This document shows positions 30,736 to 40,292 of a stretch of 64,000 nt of DNA, in pieces. Position 1 is the first letter of the stretch; each line of letters begins with the position of its first letter. The notes under the pieces were generated by a model that was not told the DNA's origin, did not search any database, and saw only the letters and a list, made by a program, of their open reading frames with translations. The stretch is from the NCBI GenBank assembly GCA_016703265.1, contig JADJCK010000011.1:94464-158463 (forward strand), read 5' to 3'. The translations under genes were made by a program, and so were the position numbers. The DNA comes from a bacterium. Its GTDB lineage: Bacteria > Krumholzibacteriota > Krumholzibacteriia > LZORAL124-64-63.

Positions 30736-32400
30736 ATGGATTCGCGACCGGTGTCGCCACCCGACAACACCCGCGACAGCAAGATGCAATGGGGCACCCG
30801 CCTGGGCATCATCCTGGCGGTGGCCGGCTCGGCCGTCGGGCTCGGCAACTTCCTGCGCTTCCCGGGCAACGCCGCCGCCAACGGCGGCGGGGCGTTCATG
30901 ATCCCCTACTTCATCTCGTTCCTGCTGCTCGGCATCCCCATCGGGTGGGCCGAGTGGGCCATGGGACGCTACGGCGGGCGCAAGGGCTTCCATTCGACGC
31001 CGGCCATCATGGGCGTCTGGGGCAAGGGCGCGTTCGCGCGCTACATGGGTGCCTTCGGCGTGCTGGTGCCGCTGGTCATCTACTTCTACTACGTGGTGAT
31101 CGAGAGCTGGTGCCTGCGCTACGCCATTGCCTATGCGACCGGCGGCATCGGCGTGGATCCGGGCGCGGCGGTCGCTGCGCAGGTCGAGGCCTCGAAGGCG
31201 TACTTCGGCGAGGTGGCGTTCTCGGGCTCGAACGGCGTGGTGGATGCGAACGGCGTCCACCCCAGCCTCTGGTTCTGGGTGGTCACGTTCGCGCTGAACG
31301 TCTGGTTCGTGTTCCGCGGCCTGAGCAAGGGCATCGAGAAATTCTGCCTCTGGGCGATGCCCACGATGGCCGTCTGCGCGCTGATCGTGCTGGGGCGCGT
31401 GCTGACCCTGCCCGCCGATCCCACGAACCCCGCCGAGCAGAACGTGCTGGCCGGGCTGAATTTCATGTGGAATCCCGATTTCAGCGTGCTGCGCAATCCC
31501 CAGACCTGGCTGGCCGCCTCCGGGCAGATCTTCTTCAGCATGTCGGTCGGCTTCGGCCTCATCATCAACTATGCGTCGTACCTGCGGCGCAAGGATGACG
31601 TGGTGTTGTCGGGCCTGACGGCGGCGGCCACGAACGGGTTTTTCGAAGTGGCCCTGGGCGGCATGATCACGCTGACGGCGTCGGTCGTCTTCCTGGGCCT
31701 GGCCGCCACGCAGGCCAACAGCGGCGGCACCTTCAGCACCGGCTTCTTCGCGCTGCCGGTGGTGTTCGCGCGCATGCCGGCGGGCAATTTCTTCGGGGCC
31801 CTCTGGTTCTTCATGCTGTTCCTGGCCGCCATCACCAGTTCGCTGTCGATGCTGCAGCCGGCCAAGGCGTTCTTCGCCGAGACGCTGGGACTGCCCAACG
31901 GCCGGGCCACGGCCCTCACCGCCGCGATCTGCCTGGTGGGCAACCTGTTCGTGCTGTGGTTCAGCAAGGACCTGGTGGCCCTGGACACGCTCGACTTCTG
32001 GGTGGGAACGTTCCTCATCTTCGTCGTGGCCGGCACGCAGATCGTCTGCTTCGCCTGGATCACCGGGCTAGAGCGCGGCCTGAAGGAAGCGCATGAAGGC
32101 GCCCTGATGCGCATCCCGCCGTTCATCGGCTTCATCATGAAGTGGGTCTCGCCCATCTACCTGGCGACGATCTTCGGCTTCTTCTGCTGGCTCAAGGTGC
32201 CCGACTACGTGCGCACGATCACCGGCGGCAACGGCACGCCGCCCAACAAGGTCGCGCTCTACTCGTGGGGCCTGATCATCGCCACGATCGTGATGCTGCT
32301 CGTCGTGACGAAGCTCGGCGCCAGGCGCTGGCGGGCCGCCGGCATGGACCTTGACGGACGCTACCCGCCGGCCGACGACGAGCCCGGAGGTGCGCGATGA
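30736..32400 (+). CDS. Neurotransmitter:sodium symporter (NSS) family amino acid transporter
   Basis: A 554-residue Na+-dependent transporter of the LeuT/SNF family with about 12 helices. The signature in TM1 is AVAGSAVGLGNFLRFPGNAA followed by NGGGAFMIPYF. Other helices such as LVIYFYYVVIESWCLRYAIA and SMLQPAKAFFAETLG fit the family. ATG 30736 has GAGGTG upstream; the longer frame extends into non-coding leader. Its TGA overlaps the ATG of a 34-residue protein at 32397, which identifies it as the MetP-type NSS transporter that uses a small subunit. The substrate is probably methionine, alanine or another neutral amino acid (inference). Confidence 0.9.
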   Translation: MDSRPVSPPDNTRDSKMQWGTRLGIILAVAGSAVGLGNFLRFPGNAAANGGGAFMIPYFISFLLLGIPIGWAEWAMGRYGGRKGFHSTPAIMGVWGKGAFARYMGAFGVLVPLVIYFYYVVIESWCLRYAIAYATGGIGVDPGAAVAAQVEASKAYFGEVAFSGSNGVVDANGVHPSLWFWVVTFALNVWFVFRGLSKGIEKFCLWAMPTMAVCALIVLGRVLTLPADPTNPAEQNVLAGLNFMWNPDFSVLRNPQTWLAASGQIFFSMSVGFGLIINYASYLRRKDDVVLSGLTAAATNGFFEVALGGMITLTASVVFLGLAATQANSGGTFSTGFFALPVVFARMPAGNFFGALWFFMLFLAAITSSLSMLQPAKAFFAETLGLPNGRATALTAAICLVGNLFVLWFSKDLVALDTLDFWVGTFLIFVVAGTQIVCFAWITGLERGLKEAHEGALMRIPPFIGFIMKWVSPIYLATIFGFFCWLKVPDYVRTITGGNGTPPNKVALYSWGLIIATIVMLLVVTKLGARRWRAAGMDLDGRYPPADDEPGGAR

Positions 32401-32501
32401 CGACCCTGGCCTGGGTATTCATGCTGGTCTCGGTCGGCTACGTGGTCGGCCTGATGGTCTGGTGCTTCTGGAAGGTCCTGAAGCACCAGCGACGCGACTA
32501 G
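32397..32501 (+). CDS. MetS-like NSS transporter small subunit (34 aa)
   Basis: A 34-codon gene starting at the ATG that overlaps the stop of the NSS transporter (ATGA). The product is one membrane helix (TLAWVFMLVSVGYVVGLMVW) followed by CFWKVLKHQRRD, a short basic cytosolic tail. Size, position and shape match the MetS family, the small subunit of the MetPS methionine/alanine importer of Corynebacterium. It is short enough to be missed by length cut-offs. Its stop overlaps that of the convergent DUF4395 gene. Assignment is from context and topology, not sequence identity. Confidence 0.75.
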   Translation: MTTLAWVFMLVSVGYVVGLMVWCFWKVLKHQRRD

Positions 32502-33184
32502 TCCGCCGCAGGCTCGGCCAGGGAGACTTCGTCGTCTCCACCGAAGAGGTTGTGCGGCGGCACGCGATACGTGTCGTGCAGCATGATCACGGCCACCGTC
32601 GCGCAGGCCACGAAGCCGAGGACGACCGCGGCCTGGGCCTTCGACGTCTTCTGGATCTCATGCCTGGCGCCCGGCTCACAAACCTCGCCCGGGCAGTGCT
32701 GCGCGCGCTGGCGATAGATCAGCGAGTACACCTTGCAGCCGATGCAGATGCCGAAAGCCGTCTCGCAGAACAGGAAGATGAGACAGATCAGGCAGATCAG
32801 GCCCGTGATCGGGCTGTACGTATTGAGGACGACCTGCAGGACGAACATGACCGAGGCCAGGAAGACGCCGATGATCCAGGCGAACTTCTTCTGCGCGGCG
32901 CCCACGTATTCGGGCGTCTGGTTGCGGACGATCAGCCGGCCGGTGATGAGCGACGGCGAGAGCCGCGGGCTGACCACGACGCGAATCAGGATGTCGGCCA
33001 GGAAGATCGTCACCGCGTACTTGAGCAGCAGGAAATCGTGCTTGAGCACCGCGACGAGGATCGCGACGAACATCATGACGAACAGGATCCCGGAGGCGGC
33101 CCTGATCTCCCGCTCGTTGAGGACGGGAATGGCGCAGCCGGCAACAATTTCACCGAACCTCGGTCCCTTGTTTTCGCGAGTCAT
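32498..33184 (-). CDS. DUF4395-family membrane protein
   Basis: A 228-residue protein with about four membrane helices: residues 30-50, 52-72, around 105-135 and near 200. It carries the DUF4395 pattern: NEREIRAASGILFVMMFVAI, ADILIRVVVSPRLSPSL, AAQKKFAWIIGVFLASVMFV and LFCETAFGICIGCKVYSLIY, with three cysteines in the last helix. The hydrophilic part has another cysteine pair (CPGEVC). Cys-rich DUF4395 proteins are linked with thiol or sulfur membrane chemistry in other genomes; that role is inference. It is last in an operon after an AmpG-like gene and a [2Fe-2S] ferredoxin. RBS GGAAG. Confidence 0.8.
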   Translation of the reverse strand: MTRENKGPRFGEIVAGCAIPVLNEREIRAASGILFVMMFVAILVAVLKHDFLLLKYAVTIFLADILIRVVVSPRLSPSLITGRLIVRNQTPEYVGAAQKKFAWIIGVFLASVMFVLQVVLNTYSPITGLICLICLIFLFCETAFGICIGCKVYSLIYRQRAQHCPGEVCEPGARHEIQKTSKAQAAVVLGFVACATVAVIMLHDTYRVPPHNLFGGDDEVSLAEPAAD

Positions 33185-33228
33185 CGATCTTCCTTCCCTG
33201 ATCCGGCGCTGCGGCCGGTCGATTGTCT

Positions 33229-33483
33229 TCAGTCGAGGTCCAGCTTGACGTTGCCCTTGGTGATGCGGCACTGGCACATCAGCCGGCAGCCTGGCTCCAG
33301 CCCCATGCCCGTCTCTTCGGCGGTGGGGGGCGACAGGTTGTTCAGCCCGGACAGAATCCGCGTGGCGCACTTGCCGCAGACGCCGTTGTGGCAGCCGAAA
33401 AGCACACCGAGGTCGGCAGCAGCCTCCATGGAGCCGCCGGCGATGACATTGCGCTGCCGCGATCGGGTCTTGACGACCGGCAT
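33229..33483 (-). CDS. [2Fe-2S] ferredoxin
   Basis: An 84-residue plant-type ferredoxin. The cluster ligands are in LFGCHNGVCGKCATRIL (Cys-x4-Cys-x2-Cys) and the last in GCRLMCQCRITKGN. The intervening LSPPTAEETGMG is typical for this fold. It is cytosolic and could donate electrons to a partner oxidoreductase. It lies 37 bases downstream of the AmpG-like gene and 44 bases upstream of the DUF4395 gene, so the three probably share a transcript and the ferredoxin may serve DUF4395. Confidence 0.88.
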   Translation of the reverse strand: MPVVKTRSRQRNVIAGGSMEAAADLGVLFGCHNGVCGKCATRILSGLNNLSPPTAEETGMGLEPGCRLMCQCRITKGNVKLDLD

Positions 33484-33520
33484 TGCGGGCTCCCGTATAC
33501 GCGGCCTGGGGCCGCGGGTT

Positions 33521-34837
33521 TCAGTTGTCGTCGAGCACCGATTTCGGGAGCCAAGGTAGCGTCAGCAGCCCCGGCACGCCCAGCACCAGCACCAGCAGGA
33601 AGAAGTGACGGTAGCCGACCGCTTCCTGGATGGCGCCGCTGACCATGCCCGGGAACATCATGCCCAGGGCCATGAAGCCGGTGGCGATGGCGTAATGCGA
33701 CGTGCGGTTCTCGCCCTTCGACAGGCGCATCAGCACCACCATGAAGGCCGTGGTGCCCAGGCCGTAGCCCAGCTGCTCGATGGCCACGAGCGGGAAGGCC
33801 AGCGCCGGGCCGGGCTGCGCGTAGGCCATGTAGAGGTACGCCACGTGCGGCACGTTGAGGGCCAGCGCCAGCGGCCACAGCAGCCGGCGCAGGCCGAACC
33901 TGGCGATGAGCCAGCCCCCTGTCACGCCGCCCAGCACCAGGCAGGCCAGGCCTACGGTGCCATACGACAGGCCCACCTGCTGCGTGCTGAAGCCGAGTCC
34001 GCCGGCTTCGCGCCCGTCCAGCAGGAACGGCGCCGCCAGCTTCAGCAGCAGAGCCTCGCCCAGGCGATAGAGCAGGATGAAGGCGATGACGACCGCGATG
34101 CGCGGCTGCGAGAACCACGCGCCGAAGACGGCCAGCCAGCGCCGCAGCGCCGACTCCGGCACCATGCCGGCGGCGGATTGGGCGGCTGCGGATTGGGCAG
34201 CGGCCGCTGCGGCGGCGGCGCGCGCCAGCGGCCGGTCCGACTCCGGACGCGGCAGCACCAGGCAGTGCCACAGCCAGAACAGGGCGTAGACGACGCCGGC
34301 CACGGCGAACGTGGTGGCCCAGGCCGCGGCCACGCTCGACATCCGGTTCTCGAAGCGGCCGGCCAGCGTCACGAGCAGGCCCGAGCCGAAGATCATCGCC
34401 GCGCGATAGAACATGGTGCGCACGCCGACAAACCAGGCCTGCTGCGCCGGCGACAGGGCGTGCAGGTAGAAACCGTCGGCCGCCACATCATGCGTGGCCG
34501 AGACAAAGGCCATCAACGCGAACACCGCCAGGCTGACCGGCAGGAACGACGGCAGGCCCAGCGCCGCCCCCACGCCCAACAGGCAGGCCGCGAGCACCAG
34601 CTGCGTGCCGAGGATCCACTGGCGCTTGGTCGCGCGCGTGTCGACCAGCGGCCCCCACAGCATCTTGATCACCCACGGCAGGTACAACCAGCTGGTGACC
34701 AGCGCGATGGTGGCGTTGTCCACATCCAGGCGCTTGTAGACGATGACCGAGACGGAATTGGCCAGGATGTAGGGCACACCCTCGGCGAAGTAGAGCGTGG
34801 GGACGAACACCCAGGGCGAACGGGTACGGATGGACAC
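33521..34837 (-). CDS. AmpG-like MFS transporter
   Basis: A 438-residue major facilitator protein with 12 helices. Residues about 5-25 (VFVPTLYFAEGVPYILANSV) and the MLWGPLVDTRATKRQWIL loop match the AmpG/acetyl-CoA-transporter branch, which moves muropeptides inward for cell-wall recycling. The central linker is an Ala/Gln-rich stretch (AAAAQSAAAQSAAG) coded by a 15-bp direct repeat (34173-34202). The start is GTG 34837 with GGGAGG upstream. First gene of the operon with ferredoxin and DUF4395, which is an odd partner set for a muropeptide permease; substrate is uncertain. Confidence 0.8.
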   Translation of the reverse strand: MSIRTRSPWVFVPTLYFAEGVPYILANSVSVIVYKRLDVDNATIALVTSWLYLPWVIKMLWGPLVDTRATKRQWILGTQLVLAACLLGVGAALGLPSFLPVSLAVFALMAFVSATHDVAADGFYLHALSPAQQAWFVGVRTMFYRAAMIFGSGLLVTLAGRFENRMSSVAAAWATTFAVAGVVYALFWLWHCLVLPRPESDRPLARAAAAAAAAQSAAAQSAAGMVPESALRRWLAVFGAWFSQPRIAVVIAFILLYRLGEALLLKLAAPFLLDGREAGGLGFSTQQVGLSYGTVGLACLVLGGVTGGWLIARFGLRRLLWPLALALNVPHVAYLYMAYAQPGPALAFPLVAIEQLGYGLGTTAFMVVLMRLSKGENRTSHYAIATGFMALGMMFPGMVSGAIQEAVGYRHFFLLVLVLGVPGLLTLPWLPKSVLDDN

Positions 34838-35165
34838 GCGGGCCTCCCTGCCGGCATGGGAACGGCGGCGATCTTGGCCGGTAGCGGCGATCGGGGCAAT
34901 CATCATCTGGGTTGGGCCGCCGAAAATGCCGATCATCATCCCGGCGATGGGTGCCCCGGCGTACCATTGTGAGGGGCCGGTGTACCGGCAGGTACGCGGC
35001 ACCGCGCTATCGGCCTGCCCCACATCCCTCCGCCTGGACCCATAACATGATGTCCCCATGATATTTAGGAAGACAGACGCACCGAGTGGCGCCGGTGGGC
35101 CGGGTCCTTGCAGCCTTATCCCCTGTTGCCCCCATGAGGACCACCCGAATTCCGAGGTCGAAGAC
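34838..35165. other. Divergent intergenic region
   Basis: A 328-base gap between the AmpG-like gene (minus) and a lipoprotein gene (plus). It carries the leaders of both. An AT-rich patch at 35041-35070 (CATAACATGATG ... CATGATATTTAGG) may hold the plus-strand promoter. No gene seen. Confidence 0.5.
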
Positions 35166-36047
35166 ATGAGAACCCGACAGAACGGCCTGACGCTTCTTGC
35201 CCTGCTCCTGACCCTTTCCCTGTCCGTCCTGCTGGCCGGCTGCGGCAGCGACGATCCCGCTTCCCCGATCGACACCACCGCGACCGTGAACGAAGACGCC
35301 GCGCAGGCGGTGGCCAGCGACGTCGCTTCCGACAGCGGCGGCGTCTCGGACCAGCTGGCCGACCTGTCGATGGCCATCGGCGGCCTGGGTGGCGCGAAGT
35401 CGGCACCCGCAGGCGAGTTCGTGCAGGGCCGCTTCCGCGAGTCGGTGTACGACGACATCACCGGCACCTGGACGATCACCGTGGCCCGTGAACAGGGCTT
35501 CCCCGAGGGTACGCCGTACCACGCGATGTCGCGCGTCTTCACGCTGCGCCTGCTCAATGCAGCCGGCCAGCCCCAGCAGTACCGCGTGGTCGGCGCCGAC
35601 ACCGCCGTGACTGCCGAGTTCAACATCGTCTCGGGCACCGGCATCCACCGCACGCAGCGGCGCACGCACAACCTGGACGAACTGTCCGGCGCATTCCTGG
35701 TGACGGGCGTCAACAGCGACATGCTGACCATCAACGGCACGTACCTGCGCGGCGCGTCGCACAGCCTCGAGACCCCGCGGTTCTCGCGCACCCTGGTCGG
35801 CGTGCTGGATGTCGATCTGATTGACGTCACCGTGCCGCGCATCATGGGCGCGAACTTCAACAGTGCCGTCTCCGGCACCATCACCGGCACCTGGGTGGCC
35901 GACATCACCGTCACGCGCGGCGACGACTACATGGAGCAGCACGTGGAACGCGAGATCACCATCGTGCTGGGCGACGGCGAGGCCGAGATCAACTGTGGCG
36001 GCGGCGCCTTCCGCGCGCTGCTGGGCACCGGCGAGATGCGGCGCTAG
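35166..36047 (+). CDS. Lipoprotein of unknown function
   Basis: A 293-residue lipoprotein: basic start MRTRQNG, hydrophobic core and lipobox LAGC near residue 22, then an acidic, low-complexity linker (GSDDPASPIDTTATVNEDAA). The rest is beta-strand rich with many Thr and Gly residues (TWTITVAREQGFPEG, RVFTLRLLNAAGQPQQYRVV, DITVTRGDDYMEQHVEREIT), perhaps a set of repeated sandwich domains. No recognised domain. ATG 35166 has GAGGTCG upstream. An intrinsic terminator follows 28 bases after the stop. Probably an envelope protein. Confidence 0.65.
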   Translation: MRTRQNGLTLLALLLTLSLSVLLAGCGSDDPASPIDTTATVNEDAAQAVASDVASDSGGVSDQLADLSMAIGGLGGAKSAPAGEFVQGRFRESVYDDITGTWTITVAREQGFPEGTPYHAMSRVFTLRLLNAAGQPQQYRVVGADTAVTAEFNIVSGTGIHRTQRRTHNLDELSGAFLVTGVNSDMLTINGTYLRGASHSLETPRFSRTLVGVLDVDLIDVTVPRIMGANFNSAVSGTITGTWVADITVTRGDDYMEQHVEREITIVLGDGEAEINCGGGAFRALLGTGEMRR

Positions 36048-36075
36048 GCGCAGCTTCCCGACCCTGCGTTAGTGC

Positions 36076-36111
36076 GGACCGGCGGCCACGGGGTCGCCGG
36101 TCCTCCTTTTT
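36076..36111 (+). terminator. Intrinsic terminator after the lipoprotein gene
   Basis: A 9-bp perfect stem GGACCGGCG/CGCCGGTCC with a 10-base loop, followed by TCCTTTTT. Confidence 0.85.
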
Positions 36112-36230
36112 ACCTGGTGCTAAATGCGCTCCTTTGCGGTTGCCCTGCGCCGGCGCACGCACTTGATTGTCGCGACCGTCGCCGCGCCGGCGACCGCCAC
36201 GCCACCCGCCACGCCAGGATCACCGTCGCC

Positions 36231-36872
36231 ATGCCCATCCTCGTGACCGATTTCGACGGGACGTTCACCCGGCGCGATTTCTTCGACCTGATCCTCGAGC
36301 GGCACAACCCGCCCGGCGCCCGCGCGCTGTGGGACCGCTTCCTGGCGGGCGGGATGACGCCATTCGAGGGCATCGCCGGCGTGCTGGGCTCGCTGCGAAC
36401 CGACGAGGCCGGGGCGTTGGAGCTGGTCGCGGCCATGGATCCGCCGCCGGGCGCCGCCGCGGCCGCGCGCGCGCTGCAGGCCGCCGGCTGGGAGATCGTC
36501 GTGGCCTCGGCGGGGTGCCGGTGGTACATCGAGCGCGTGCTTGCCTCGCTGGGCCTGTCGTTCAACGTGCAGGCGAACCCGGGCTGGTTCGCGCCCGCGC
36601 GTGGCGTGGTGATGGAGCTGGATCCGGACTCGCCGTACTTCCACCGCGAACTGGGCATCGACAAGCCGGCCGTGGTACGCGCGGCGCTGGCCCGCGACCC
36701 GGTGGTGGCCTTCGCCGGCGACAGCCCCCGGACCGACGGGCCGGCCGCCATGCTGGTCGCGCCGGACCGGCGCTTCGCCACCGGACCGCTGGCGCGGCGC
36801 CTGGCGGCCGACGGCACGCCGTACCGGGCGTTTGCGGACTGGACGGGGATTGCCGCCCAGCTGCTGGGCTAA
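36231..36872 (+). CDS. HAD-family phosphatase
   Basis: A 213-residue haloacid-dehalogenase hydrolase with a phosphoserine-phosphatase-like layout. Motif I is LVTDFDGTFTRRDF at residues about 3-16, motif II is VVASAGC near residue 87, the conserved Lys is in GIDKPAVVRAAL, and the acidic motif is FAGDSPRTDGPAAML. It resembles MtnX or SerB-type small phosphatases rather than sugar phosphatases with a C2 cap. The true substrate is unknown. It starts 183 bases after the lipoprotein gene and ends at its own terminator at 36911. Confidence 0.82.
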   Translation: MPILVTDFDGTFTRRDFFDLILERHNPPGARALWDRFLAGGMTPFEGIAGVLGSLRTDEAGALELVAAMDPPPGAAAAARALQAAGWEIVVASAGCRWYIERVLASLGLSFNVQANPGWFAPARGVVMELDPDSPYFHRELGIDKPAVVRAALARDPVVAFAGDSPRTDGPAAMLVAPDRRFATGPLARRLAADGTPYRAFADWTGIAAQLLG

Positions 36873-36910
36873 GGCCTGCATCGGTGGGTGGGAATGGCTG
36901 GAGCAAAGGA

Positions 36911-36933
36911 AAGCCCGGGAGGCCCCGGGTTTT
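36911..36933 (+). terminator. Intrinsic terminator after the HAD gene
   Basis: CCCGGG/CCCGGG stem with an AGGC loop, extended by A-T and G-T pairs and followed by TTTT. Confidence 0.75.
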
Positions 36934-37159
36934 CGATAGCGTGGACGGGATCCGCGAGCTGCCGAGCCTGTTGCGTCGTCAGTGTCGCTCAACTACCGGG
37001 CGACAGTAGCCGAGGTCCTTCCTGCATCGTGCAGCCCGCAGGATCCGCTGGCCGCGTGGTCGCCCGGGTGTGGACCCGGGAACGTCCCACCACGGCCACA
37101 TCCATACATAAAGTATTCTTTAATATTCCGCAAGGGCCATGGTGCGCAGGCATGAAAGA

Positions 37160-37189
37160 GCGCCCTACCGCCTGAAGCCGGCAGGGCGC
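37160..37189 (-). terminator. Terminator of the aminotransferase-pckA operon
   Basis: GCGCCCT (37160-37166) pairs with AGGGCGC (37183-37189), with inner CCG/CGG pairing; on the minus strand it is followed by TCTTTCAT. It lies 30 bases after the pckA stop. Confidence 0.65.
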
Positions 37190-37218
37190 CTACTGGTCAG
37201 CAACCCCCTGTGGGGCCG

Positions 37219-38885
<1,667 letters not shown>

Positions 38886-38889
<4 letters not shown>

Positions 38890-40106
38890 AGCCAGTCCCT
38901 CACCATCTTGCGCTGACCGATGATCAGTTCATTGGGTGAATTGGGGTCCAGGGCCCACTTCATCCGCTCGATGCCCTCGATGATCTCCTTCGACGTCCCG
39001 CAGGTGCTCAGGCGCAGGAAGCCCTCCATGCCGAACTCGACGCCCGGCACGGTGCAGACCATCACCTTGTTCAGCAGGAACTCGGCCAGCTTGGTGCTGT
39101 CCTTGTTGTACGTCGAGAAGTCGGCGAAGCAGTAGAACGTGCCGTCGGGCGGCGTCACCTTCACGCCGTCGAAGGCGCCCAGGCGCCGCACCATCACTCC
39201 GGCGTTGTTCTCCAGGGTCATCACCAGGTTGTCGACGCAGTTCTGCGTGCCGTTGATGGCCGCGATGGCCGCCTTCTGCAGCAGGCCCGACGGGCCGCTC
39301 GTCTGGTGCGACTGGATGATCGACATGACCTCGATCAGCTTCGGGTTCGCGATGGCCCAGCCGATGCGGAAGCCCGTCATCGCGTAGACCTTCGAGACGC
39401 CGTTGATGACGATCATCTTGCAGTTGTCGCTGCCGAAATCGCTGGCGCACCTGATCGGATTGGTGACCCGCTTGCCCCCGAAAACCAGGCGATTGTAGAT
39501 GTCGTCCATGATCAGGTAGATGCCCTCCTTCTCGCAGAGGGCCACGACATCCTTGATGAACTGCTCGGGGTAGATGGCGCCCGACGGGTTGTTCGGGCTG
39601 TTGATCATGATGGCCTTGGTGTTCGACGACATCCGCATCGTGATGTCGGAGATGGTCGGGACCAGGCCCCCGTCCATCGGCTTGGCGGGCACCGGCACCG
39701 CGCCGCACATCTTGACCATCTCGGGATAGCTGACCCAGTACGGCGAGGGGAAGATGACCTCGTCCTGCGGGTTCAGGATCGCCTGCAGCGCGCACATGAT
39801 CGCCTGCTTGGCGCCGCCCGAGGCCATCACCATGCCGAGCGTGGGCCGGTAGCCGTACTGGTCGTGCGTGTAGCGGATGATCGCGGCCTTCATGTCGGGC
39901 GTGCCGTAGGCCGGCGTGTAGCGCACCTCGCCCGAGTTGAGCAGTCCCGCAGCCGCGGTGAGCGCGTCCAGCGGGGGCAGGCTCTTCGGCTCGCCGCCGC
40001 CGAGATGGATGACGGGGTCACCCTTGGCGCGCATGATGGCCACGCGTTCGTTCATCTTCAGCGTGGCCGATTCCCGAAGGTCCCTGGCGATCAGACTGAT
40101 GGTCAT
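38886..40106 (-). CDS. PLP-dependent aminotransferase (class I/II, aspartate-type)
   Basis: A 406-residue fold-type I aminotransferase. Pieces in order: the N-terminal arm MRAKGDPVIHLGGGEPKSL, TPAYGTPDMKAAIIRY, the segment SPYWVSYPEMVKMCG, the PLP-phosphate region INSPNNPSGAIYPEQF, the Asp of YLIMDDIYNRLVFGG, the PLP Lys in VINGVSKVYAMTGFRIGWA, and the substrate Arg in FLRLSTCGTS. This is typical of aspartate or broad amino acid aminotransferases. With pckA coupled downstream the likely job is aspartate to oxaloacetate, then to PEP. RBS GGAGAGG precedes the ATG. Confidence 0.88.
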
Positions 40107-40213
40107 CGCGTGCCTCTCCTGCTGCCACGGCCGGCGCTGCGGCGATCGCCGGGCGCCCCCTGGTCGTGGAATGCCGATCCGCGAAAACTAAGCGGCGGGA
40201 CGGGGAAAGTAAA

Positions 40214-40243
40214 CACGGGGCCGCGCCGATCGGCGGCCCCGTG
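40214..40243 (-). terminator. Terminator of the CapA-PKD gene
   Basis: An 11-bp perfect stem CACGGGGCCGC/GCGGCCCCGTG with an 8-base loop, followed on the minus strand by TTTACTTT. It lies about 50 bases after the stop. Confidence 0.75.
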
Positions 40244-40292
40244 GATTGGCGGACAGGGCCGCTCCGGATAGCGGCACGGCTCCTCTGCAGGG

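Larger units (their letters stand above)
36873..37218. other. Convergent intergenic region with two terminators
   Basis: A 346-base gap between the HAD gene (plus) and pckA (minus). It contains one terminator for each side and, between them, an AT-rich patch (37101-37130) with no gene attached. An open frame of about 95 codons on the plus strand passes through the terminator and has no RBS, so it is not called. Confidence 0.6.

Noticed and set aside
36888..37175. A 95-codon plus-strand frame after the HAD gene.
   Set aside because: It crosses the HAD terminator and overlaps the pckA terminator; no RBS or domain.
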